Program-made: the position numbers and the translations under genes
In this document: piece after piece, positions 53,332 through 59,810 of the stretch
Layout of the letters: the number at the start of each line of letters is the position of its first letter
How positions within the stretch are numbered: the first letter of the stretch is position 1
Source of the DNA: an uncultured Paracoccaceae bacterium
GTDB taxonomy: Bacteria; Pseudomonadota; Alphaproteobacteria; Rhodobacterales; Rhodobacteraceae
Length of the DNA stretch: 64,000 nucleotides
Direction: 5' to 3'
Assembly: GCA_947499725.1 (NCBI GenBank)
Contig: CANMPK010000002.1
Span: forward strand, 186,001-250,000
The notes under the pieces: generated by a model
What the model was told of the DNA's origin: nothing
Databases searched by the model: none
The model's input: only the letters and a program-made list of their open reading frames with translations

Positions 53332-53718
53332 TTCAGTCTCCTTCGGTTTCAGTACTTTGAAGGAGGCACGCAGGGAGGAAGCATCGTGCCCCCCTCGCAG
53401 TCAGTATGGTGCCATATGATGGCGTCGGCAAAGCACTCGTATTCACAAAATCGACGCCAGTCGTGAACACCTACCCAAGGCTGAATCTGAAAAAGTACCA
53501 AATCAAGCGAAATCGTTGAAAAACTGCCCGTTTTATGCTATTTTATGCCCATAATATCACGGATCCCCCTCCGTGATGCGAGCAGTTTAACAAGGCATTA
53601 ACCTGTTTTGGCAGGCCCAGAATTTTGTGTGTCTTGTGATCGCCCAACCGTCTTGCCGTATCGCGCGCTTCCTCTATACAAAAACACACAGACTTTGATT
53701 TAACTTACAGGCACCCTC
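53332..53718. other. 387-base gap with a nested stem structure, no gene found
   Basis: No coding frame of convincing length or composition fits here. The main feature is a hairpin ATCACGGA-TCCCCC-TCCGTGAT (53556-53577) enclosed by an outer pair AAACTGC (53521-53527) and GCAGTTT (53582-53588). Just before it, TTTTATGC occurs twice (53531 and 53541). This could be a small RNA, or the leader of the HD-domain gene that starts at 53719. The first 60 bases hold the promoter side of the minus-strand secreted protein gene. Confidence 0.4.
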
Positions 53719-54303
53719 ATGGCGCGCGCATGGCAACGAATGCTTTCTGGCCGCAGACTTGATCTGCTGGACCCAACTCCCGTCGATATTGAAATCGAAG
53801 ACATCGCCCATGGGCTTGCCTTTGTCGCGCGTTGGAACGGGCAGACCAAAGGCGATTTTGCCTATTCCGTTGCAGAACATTCCTTGCTGGTCGAAGAGCT
53901 GTTTAGCCGCATGTACCCTAAGGCTCCGATCAAGTGGCGCCTTGCAGCGCTTTTACATGACGCACCGGAGTATGTGATTGGTGATATGATCTCGCCGGTT
54001 AAAGCCGCCATTGGGCCGGACTATGAAGAACTAGATGATCGCCTAATGTCCGCCATCCATATTCGGTTCGGCCTGCCGGCTGCATTGCCGAAAACCATCA
54101 AGGCGCAGATCAAACGGGCTGATAAAGTCAGCGCCTATATGGAAGCCACGCAAATTGCAGGGTTTTCACACGCAGAATCCGCCAAGTTCTTCGGAAAGCC
54201 AAAACCCGAAATCACCGAGGGATTAGAAATCAGCCTGCGCCCGCCAGTCGATGTGCGCAATGATTTCACCAAACGCCACGCTGATCTCATGAGCCAGCTA
54301 TGA
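53719..54303 (+). CDS. HD-domain phosphohydrolase
   Basis: The 194 residues carry an HD metal site: FAYSVAEHSLLVEELF with the first His near residue 54, then AALLHDAPEYVIGDMISPVK with the His-Asp pair near residue 78, and IKRADKVSAYMEATQIAG with the last Asp. This resembles the YfbR-like group, which removes phosphate from deoxynucleotides, but substrate is not certain. It is cytoplasmic. The 3' end overlaps the acetyltransferase gene by 4 bases. A 387-base structured gap lies upstream. Confidence 0.85.
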   Translation: MARAWQRMLSGRRLDLLDPTPVDIEIEDIAHGLAFVARWNGQTKGDFAYSVAEHSLLVEELFSRMYPKAPIKWRLAALLHDAPEYVIGDMISPVKAAIGPDYEELDDRLMSAIHIRFGLPAALPKTIKAQIKRADKVSAYMEATQIAGFSHAESAKFFGKPKPEITEGLEISLRPPVDVRNDFTKRHADLMSQL

Positions 54304-54782
54304 GCTTACACATCCGCCAAGCGGGCCCGTTAGATGCCAGCCAAATGGCCGACCTGCTAAACGAGATCATCTCGATTGGTGGCACCACTGCCTATGTGAA
54401 CCCAGTGTCCGCATCCAAGCTGCGCGATTGGATGGCGCAAGACAACGCCATCTGGCAGGTCGCCGAAAACGACAAAGGTGAGATCCTTGGCTTTCAGTGG
54501 ATACAAGATCACCCTGACTTGCCTGAAACCGACTGTGACATCGCCAGTTTTGTCAAAGTCGGTGCCGTGGGCTTAGGTGTCGGTAGCAAACTGTTCGAAA
54601 AAACCAAGGTTGTCGCAAAGCAACATGGATACCGTTTCATCCACGCGGTGATCCGCGCCGGCAATGAAAGCGGCTTGTCTTACTATCAAAGCAGAGGCTT
54701 CGAAAACTACCGTCGCCTAAAGGATGTCGCCCTAGACAACGGTATGATCGTCGACAAAATCTGGAAGCGCTACGAGCTTTAA
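54300..54782 (+). CDS. GNAT-family N-acetyltransferase
   Basis: The 160 residues have the GNAT fold: an N-terminal HIRQAGPLDASQMADLLNEII, a central strand pair (GEILGFQWIQDHP), and the acetyl-CoA binding stretch FVKVGAVGLGVGSKLFEKTKVVAKQHGYR, in which VGLGVGSKL stands for the R/QxxGxG/A motif. The last part (ESGLSYYQSRGFENYRRL) is typical of phosphinothricin or amino-acid acetyltransferases. The acceptor is unknown. It overlaps the HD gene upstream, and its stop overlaps the stop of the convergent regA gene by 4 bases. Confidence 0.85.
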   Translation: MSLHIRQAGPLDASQMADLLNEIISIGGTTAYVNPVSASKLRDWMAQDNAIWQVAENDKGEILGFQWIQDHPDLPETDCDIASFVKVGAVGLGVGSKLFEKTKVVAKQHGYRFIHAVIRAGNESGLSYYQSRGFENYRRLKDVALDNGMIVDKIWKRYEL

Positions 54783-55333
54783 CGCGGGCTGCGCTTAGCC
54801 AGAATACGCTGCAACGTCCGGCGGTGCATGTTCAAACGCCGTGCCGTTTCAGACACATTGCGATCGCACAGCTCATAGACACGCTGAATATGTTCCCAAC
54901 GAACACGATCCGCAGACATTGGGTTTTCAGGTGGAGGCGGTAGCTCTCCTTCGGATGTCAGCAAGGCATTCACAATATCCTGTGCATCTGCTGGCTTAGA
55001 CAAGTAATCCGTCGCGCCAATTTTCACGGCTGCAACAGCCGTCGCAATCGCGCCATAACCGGTCAGAACAACCACTCGGCTGTCTTCACGCTTTTCGCGA
55101 ATGATCTCTACAATATCCAAGCCATTGCCGTCTTCCAGACGCAGATCAATTACCGCATAGGCCGGCGGACGCGCCGTGGCGATCGCGCTGCCAGCGACAA
55201 CCGAAGGCGCTGTTTCAACATCAAACCCACGCTTCTCCATCGCTTTTGCAAGGCGACGCAGAAAGGGTTCATCATCGTCGACAAGCAGCAAAGACTTGTC
55301 TGGACCAATGTTCTTGAGTGCAATCTCTGTCAT
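54779..55333 (-). CDS. regA: Redox response regulator RegA (PrrA/ActR)
   Basis: The ATG at 55333 gives 184 residues, the same length as Rhodobacter RegA. The receiver domain has LLLVDDDEPFLRRL with acidic residues at 19-21 and phospho-acceptor Asp63 in YAVIDLRLEDGNG, a Thr in VVVLTGYG and a Lys in YLSKPAD. A Pro-rich linker (GELPPPPENP) precedes a Fis-type HTH at the C-terminus (RNVSETARRLNMHRRTLQRIL). It controls photosynthesis, respiration and carbon/nitrogen genes according to redox state. Its partner regB is divergent across senC. Confidence 0.96.
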   Translation of the reverse strand: MTEIALKNIGPDKSLLLVDDDEPFLRRLAKAMEKRGFDVETAPSVVAGSAIATARPPAYAVIDLRLEDGNGLDIVEIIREKREDSRVVVLTGYGAIATAVAAVKIGATDYLSKPADAQDIVNALLTSEGELPPPPENPMSADRVRWEHIQRVYELCDRNVSETARRLNMHRRTLQRILAKRSPR

Positions 55334-55403
55334 GCTTAGCCTCCCAAAAAGACCGTTATTTAACATGTAGCCCTAAGGCCCTATTCGGTCAAACGCCGCT
55401 TCC

Positions 55404-56024
55404 TCAGGAATGTTTGGCAAAACACGCGACAGACTCTGCCAGCGCTTCAGCGCTCGCATCACGTCGGTAGAATTCTACAAAGCCGTGTTCCGGCAAAACC
55501 AAATAGGTATGCGTGGAGTGATCAACCAAATAATACTCATCATCCGCAGGTTGGCGCTTGTAGTAGGTCCGGTAAGCTTGAGACGCCGCTTTCACCTGCT
55601 CTGCAGAACCGGTCAGTCCAACCATACGTGGATGCAAGTAGTCAGTGAATTCTGCCAACACCTCGGGCGTGTCGCGCTCTGGATCAATAGAAATCATGAC
55701 CGGCGTCGCGATCAATCCGTCTTCTTCCAATATCTCTACAGCCTCTGCATTTCGGGCCGTATCCAAAGGACAAACATCGGGGCAGAAGGTATAACCAAAA
55801 TAAAGCAATGTCGGCTTAGTGATCACCTCGGCGTCCGTCACTGTCACGCCATCTTCGCGCACCAGTTCGAACGGTCCACCAATTGAGGCACCGCCAGCAA
55901 CACTGCTCGCACGACATTGGGCGAACTGATCACCGGTATCTTTCGGCGCGTTTGACGCGTACCAAATCCCGCCCATCAGCGCGATCATCGAAACCGTCGA
56001 AACTGTCGCAATTGTTCTGATCAT
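55404..56024 (-). CDS. senC: SCO1/SenC copper chaperone
   Basis: The 206-residue protein is anchored by one N-terminal hydrophobic helix (about 5-23) and has a thioredoxin fold facing the periplasm. The copper ligands are Cys81 and Cys85 (TFCPDVCPLD) and the His in DHSTHTYLV near residue 167. SenC/PrrC delivers copper to cytochrome oxidase and can affect RegB signalling. Its gene lies between regB and regA, as in Rhodobacter, and is transcribed with regA. It is 170 bases from the divergent regB start. Confidence 0.95.
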   Translation of the reverse strand: MIRTIATVSTVSMIALMGGIWYASNAPKDTGDQFAQCRASSVAGGASIGGPFELVREDGVTVTDAEVITKPTLLYFGYTFCPDVCPLDTARNAEAVEILEEDGLIATPVMISIDPERDTPEVLAEFTDYLHPRMVGLTGSAEQVKAASQAYRTYYKRQPADDEYYLVDHSTHTYLVLPEHGFVEFYRRDASAEALAESVACFAKHS

Positions 56025-56193
56025 TCTTCACCTCGGACACTGTGTTATTCAGAAGTCCGTCAGATAAAACCTTTGCGCGTTTGAAAAACAAGAGCTGTAA
56101 GATCACAATCGCGCAGCCGCGCCAATCCATCGCAGGTGTTTGTCAAACCGGCATCGGCGGCATAACTATAAGAAACCCAAAGCGTGAGGCACC

Positions 56194-57588
56194 ATGACTG
56201 ACCAGTCTCCAGAGTATTTTTCAGGCCACCGACGCAGTGGGTGGATCCGATTGCGCACGATCACCACAGTGCGTTGGATCGCCGTGATCGGCCAGCTCAC
56301 GGCGCTTCTTGTCGCCCAACAAATTCTCAACCTCAGCTTAGAGTATCAACTCTGCTATCTCGCCGTAGGCGTCTTGGTTTTCGCCAACTTGATCGCCACC
56401 TTTTCTTTCCCAGAAAACCACCTTCTGTCTGAAAGCGAAAACGCAGCTATGCTGCTTCTCGATCTGCTGCAGCTTTGTTTTCTGTTGTTCCTCACCGGCG
56501 GCTTGAACAACCCTTTTTCTATGCTAATCGCTGGGCCTGTCACCATCTCTGCAGCCACATTGACCATGCGATCTACGATCACTTTGGCATGCGTTGCCGT
56601 GGTTCTAGTGAGCTTGATGTTGCAATTTCACCTCCCCTTGCGATCCACTGAAGGTTTCATTCTGCGCATCCCGAATATCTTTCAATACGGCAACCTCAGC
56701 GCAATTGTGATCGCAATCTTCTTTTCGTCGCTTTATTCGCGCCGCGTGACGTCTGAGATTTCATCCATGTCCGATGCCCTGTCCGCCACGCAAATGGCCC
56801 TCGCGCGTGAACAAAAACTCACAGACCTTGGCGGCGTTGTTGCAGCGGCAGCCCATGAACTTGGCACGCCGCTGGCCACCATCAAACTCACCAGCGCTGA
56901 ATTGATGGAAGAACTTGCAGACAAGCCAGAACTTTACGAAGACGCAGCGCTTATTCGTCAGCAAGCGGATCGATGCCGCGATATTCTGCAATCCATGGGA
57001 CGTGCGGGCAAAGACGATCTACAACTGCGCAGCGCTCCGCTTTTGACTGTGATCGAAGAAGCTGCAGAGCCACACCTGAATCGTGGCAAGAACCTAAGCT
57101 TTAACGAAGACATCACGCAATCTTCCGAGGGGCGCGTTCCCATCATTCAGCGCCATCCGGAAATCGTCCATGGCCTGCGCAACCTCATCCAAAACGCCGT
57201 TGATTTTGCCCGCGAAAATGTTTGGGTCGAGGCAGATTGGACCAAAGATCATATCACCGTGCGCATCATGGATGACGGCCGCGGTTATCCCCCTCATCTT
57301 CTGGGTCGTATTGGCCATCCGTTTGTCACCAGCCGCCGCACAGAAAACGAACGCAAACAACGCCCAGGTTACGAAGGGATGGGGCTCGGCCTTTTCATCG
57401 CCAAAACCCTTTTGGAACGCACGGGCGCAGACCTTCGGTTTGGCAATGGCAATGATCCCTACGCACCTGTCGCATCGCATCATGTCGGTCGAGGCGCGAT
57501 TGTCGAAGTGAGCTGGCCGCGCGACAAGCTTGAGATGCCATTGACCGAGGGATTGATGACCGCGGAAAACCCAATCTTCAAACCTTAA
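56194..57588 (+). CDS. regB: Redox sensor histidine kinase RegB (PrrB/ActS)
   Basis: The 464 residues contain six transmembrane helices (about 25-180), among which GGLNNPF at 102-108 is the ubiquinone-binding heptapeptide. The kinase part has the phospho-acceptor His221 in AAAHELGTPLA and the redox-active Cys261 in ADRCRDIL, then the N-box, G1 (MDDGRGYPP) and G2 (GYEGMGLGLFIAKTLL) ATP motifs. All known regulatory residues are kept. It phosphorylates RegA when the quinone pool is reduced. The gene is divergent from senC-regA. Confidence 0.97.
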   Translation: MTDQSPEYFSGHRRSGWIRLRTITTVRWIAVIGQLTALLVAQQILNLSLEYQLCYLAVGVLVFANLIATFSFPENHLLSESENAAMLLLDLLQLCFLLFLTGGLNNPFSMLIAGPVTISAATLTMRSTITLACVAVVLVSLMLQFHLPLRSTEGFILRIPNIFQYGNLSAIVIAIFFSSLYSRRVTSEISSMSDALSATQMALAREQKLTDLGGVVAAAAHELGTPLATIKLTSAELMEELADKPELYEDAALIRQQADRCRDILQSMGRAGKDDLQLRSAPLLTVIEEAAEPHLNRGKNLSFNEDITQSSEGRVPIIQRHPEIVHGLRNLIQNAVDFARENVWVEADWTKDHITVRIMDDGRGYPPHLLGRIGHPFVTSRRTENERKQRPGYEGMGLGLFIAKTLLERTGADLRFGNGNDPYAPVASHHVGRGAIVEVSWPRDKLEMPLTEGLMTAENPIFKP

Positions 57589-57618
57589 CATTTCTAGCCT
57601 TCGAGGCGCTTCTGACTT

Positions 57619-57647
57619 GCGAGGATCACAGCGCACTGTATCCTCGC
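57619..57647 (+). promoter_or_regulatory. Long hairpin directly before the tsaE start codon
   Basis: GCGAGGAT (57619-57626) and ACAG (57628-57631) pair with CTGT (57636-57639) and ATCCTCGC (57640-57647), a 12-base-pair stem with one bulged C and a CGCA loop. It ends 3 bases before the tsaE ATG. No other Shine-Dalgarno is present; the GAGG at 57621 would be locked inside the stem. It may restrict tsaE translation or act as a barrier to readthrough from regB. Confidence 0.45.
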
Positions 57648-57650
57648 GCC

Positions 57651-58127
57651 ATGACGAAGAAGACCACCCAAATTCAACTTGGCAGCCCCGAGGAAACGAC
57701 GTCGCTTGCAGCGGCCTTTGCCAAGCATCTCACGAAGGCAGACGTGCTTTTGTTGATCGGGGATATTGGCGCTGGCAAAACCCATTTCGCACGCAGCTTG
57801 ATCCAGGCCAAACTTGGCTATGCCGAAGATGTGCCCTCGCCGACCTTCACACTGGTCCAAACCTATGAAGCAGAAGATATCGAAATTTGGCACACAGACC
57901 TCTATCGCCTCACCCACCCAGACGAGGTTGTGGAACTTGGTTTGACAGAGGCCTTTGAAACCGAAATTTGCCTCGTAGAATGGCCAGATCGACTGGCAGA
58001 CCTTACCCCTTCAAGCGCCCTCACGGTAGATTTGAAACTGACAGAGACCGCCGAAGAGCGGCTCCTCACATTGACTTGGTCCGACCCGAAATGGGACGAC
58101 AGATTGAAAGACATTTTGAATGACTGA
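57651..58127 (+). CDS. tsaE: tRNA threonylcarbamoyladenosine biosynthesis ATPase TsaE
   Basis: The 158-residue ATPase works with TsaD and TsaB to make t6A in tRNA. The Walker A loop GDIGAGKT is at residues 37-44; VPSPTFTLVQTYEA and IWHTDLYRL follow, then the ADLTPSSALTV region in the last third. The end (EERLLTLTWSDPKWDDRL) is strand-rich. It has no visible ribosome site outside a hairpin that ends 3 bases upstream. It overlaps amgK by 8 bases, opening an operon tsaE-amgK-murU-addB-addA. Confidence 0.95.
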   Translation: MTKKTTQIQLGSPEETTSLAAAFAKHLTKADVLLLIGDIGAGKTHFARSLIQAKLGYAEDVPSPTFTLVQTYEAEDIEIWHTDLYRLTHPDEVVELGLTEAFETEICLVEWPDRLADLTPSSALTVDLKLTETAEERLLTLTWSDPKWDDRLKDILND

Positions 58128-59142
58128 TCGCACGGCTTTGATCGACACATTCCTGCAAGGCACAATCGCCAAAGACGCCCAGCGCGCGCTTTTGGCGGGT
58201 GATGCCTCTAACCGGCGTTATGAGCGGCTAACGCAGCCAGATGGCACAACCCTCGTTCTTATGGATGCTCCACCGGAAAAAGACGAAGACGTGCGCCCAT
58301 TCGTCAAGATTGCGGAATATCTGTCTGGTATCGGCCTTTCGGCCCCCCAAATTCTCGCGCAGGATTCAGAACACGGCTTCTTATTGCTGGAAGATCTTGG
58401 CGACGACCTTTTTGCACGTGTGGTGGTCACAGATCCTTCATTGGAAACCACGCTTTACACAGCCGCCACAGAGGCTTTGATCACCCTGCATGCCAAGGAA
58501 CCACCATCCGATCTTGCGCCCTATGATAGCGATGTCATGGCCGAAATGGCCGCCCTCGCTTGGCAATGGTATCGCCGTGGCGCAGGCCTTCCTTACGAAG
58601 CCGAGGCTGAAGCAGCTTACCTCGCCTTTAAAACCCTTTTCGCGGAAAAGCTGCCAGCACCAAACGTTCTAATCCAACGCGACTACCATGCCGAAAACCT
58701 ACTTTGGCTCCCGAAGCGTAACGGCGCGGCCAAGGTTGGTTTGCTTGATTTCCAAGACGCGATGCTAGGCCATCCAGCCTATGATCTAGTGTCATTGCTT
58801 CAAGATGCTCGACGCGACGTGCCGGAAGGCGTCGAAACCGACATGATCCGTCACTATGTCACCCGAACTGGTGCAGATGCCGACACATTCTCTGCCGCCT
58901 ATCATCTGCTTGGCGCGCAGCGAAACCTACGTATCATCGGTGTTTTCGCGCGCCTTTCCATGTATTTCGGCAAACCACATTACATTGATTTTCTGCCGCG
59001 TGTTTGGGGCTACTTGATGAAAGACCTCGACCACCCTGCGCTGGCTCCGGTGGCCGACCTAATTAAAACTGACCTGCCCGCACCAGACGCGGCCCTGATG
59101 CAAAGGCTTAAAGACCAATGTGCGACCGTCCCAACGCTGTAA
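58120..59142 (+). CDS. amgK: N-acetylmuramate/N-acetylglucosamine anomeric kinase AmgK
   Basis: The 340 residues form an aminoglycoside phosphotransferase fold. GDASNRRYERLTQPDGTTLVLMDAPPEKDED near the start and FLLLEDLGDDLF near residue 88 match AmgK. The Brenner motif is IQRDYHAENLLWL near residue 185 with the catalytic Asp, followed by LLDFQDAMLGHPAYDL with the metal-binding Asp. It phosphorylates MurNAc at C1, allowing peptidoglycan recycling that bypasses de novo UDP-MurNAc synthesis. MurU, the next enzyme, is encoded by the overlapping downstream gene. Confidence 0.92.
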   Translation: MTDRTALIDTFLQGTIAKDAQRALLAGDASNRRYERLTQPDGTTLVLMDAPPEKDEDVRPFVKIAEYLSGIGLSAPQILAQDSEHGFLLLEDLGDDLFARVVVTDPSLETTLYTAATEALITLHAKEPPSDLAPYDSDVMAEMAALAWQWYRRGAGLPYEAEAEAAYLAFKTLFAEKLPAPNVLIQRDYHAENLLWLPKRNGAAKVGLLDFQDAMLGHPAYDLVSLLQDARRDVPEGVETDMIRHYVTRTGADADTFSAAYHLLGAQRNLRIIGVFARLSMYFGKPHYIDFLPRVWGYLMKDLDHPALAPVADLIKTDLPAPDAALMQRLKDQCATVPTL

Positions 59143-59810
59143 TGCTATTCGCTGCCGGTTTTGGCACACGTATGGGCGCGCTGACCCAAACCACGCCGAA
59201 ACCACTGATCCCCGTGGCGGGAAAAGCACTGATCGATCATACGCTGGACTTGGTGCAAGCTATTCAGCCTCAAACCATTGTCGCCAACCTGCACTACTTA
59301 CCAGACCAGCTTGAGGCGCATCTGGCCGATACCCCCGTGAAAACCCTCACAGAAACACCGGAGATTTTAGAAACTGGTGGCGGGCTGCGGAATGCGTTGC
59401 CGTTACTGGGAAAGGGCCCCGTATTCACAAGCAACACTGATGCGATCTGGAAAGGACCCAATCCGTTCGCGTTGCTGCAATCTGCTTGGGACCCAGAAAA
59501 GATGGATGCGCTTTTGCTGTGTGTCCCAACCGAGAACACCATCGGCCATAAAGGCGCAGGCGACTTTACGATTGCAGCTGATGGACAGATCACCCGAGGC
59601 CCCGGCACGATCTACGGTGGTATCCAAATCCTGAAAACAGACGGGCTGACGCATATCAAAGAGCGGGCCTTTTCCCTCAACCTGCTTTGGGATGACATGC
59701 GCAAACGCGAAACGCTGTACGGTCTGCCCTACCCTGGCACGTGGTGCGATGTTGGAAATGCAGACAGTATCGCCCTTGCCGAACAACATCTGAAAGACGC
59801 CAATGTTTGA
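59118..59810 (+). CDS. murU: N-acetylmuramate-1-phosphate uridylyltransferase MurU
   Basis: The 230 residues form a nucleotidyltransferase with AVMLFAAGFGTRMGALTQTTPKPLIPVAG near the start, where Gly and Arg bind the UTP phosphates and TPKPL is the family mark. A late conserved region includes YPGTWCDVGNADSI. It makes UDP-MurNAc from MurNAc-1-P and UTP after AmgK. The ATG at 59118 overlaps amgK by 25 bases; a downstream ATG at 59142 would cut into strand 1. The gene overlaps addB by 8 bases. Confidence 0.93.
   Translation: MCDRPNAVMLFAAGFGTRMGALTQTTPKPLIPVAGKALIDHTLDLVQAIQPQTIVANLHYLPDQLEAHLADTPVKTLTETPEILETGGGLRNALPLLGKGPVFTSNTDAIWKGPNPFALLQSAWDPEKMDALLLCVPTENTIGHKGAGDFTIAADGQITRGPGTIYGGIQILKTDGLTHIKERAFSLNLLWDDMRKRETLYGLPYPGTWCDVGNADSIALAEQHLKDANV

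Noticed and set aside
53556-53577. Cuckoo-type small RNA (CCUCCUCCC loop family of Rhodobacterales)
   Set aside because: The loop is C-rich but lacks the repeated CCUCCUCCC motif and the paired stem-loop layout.
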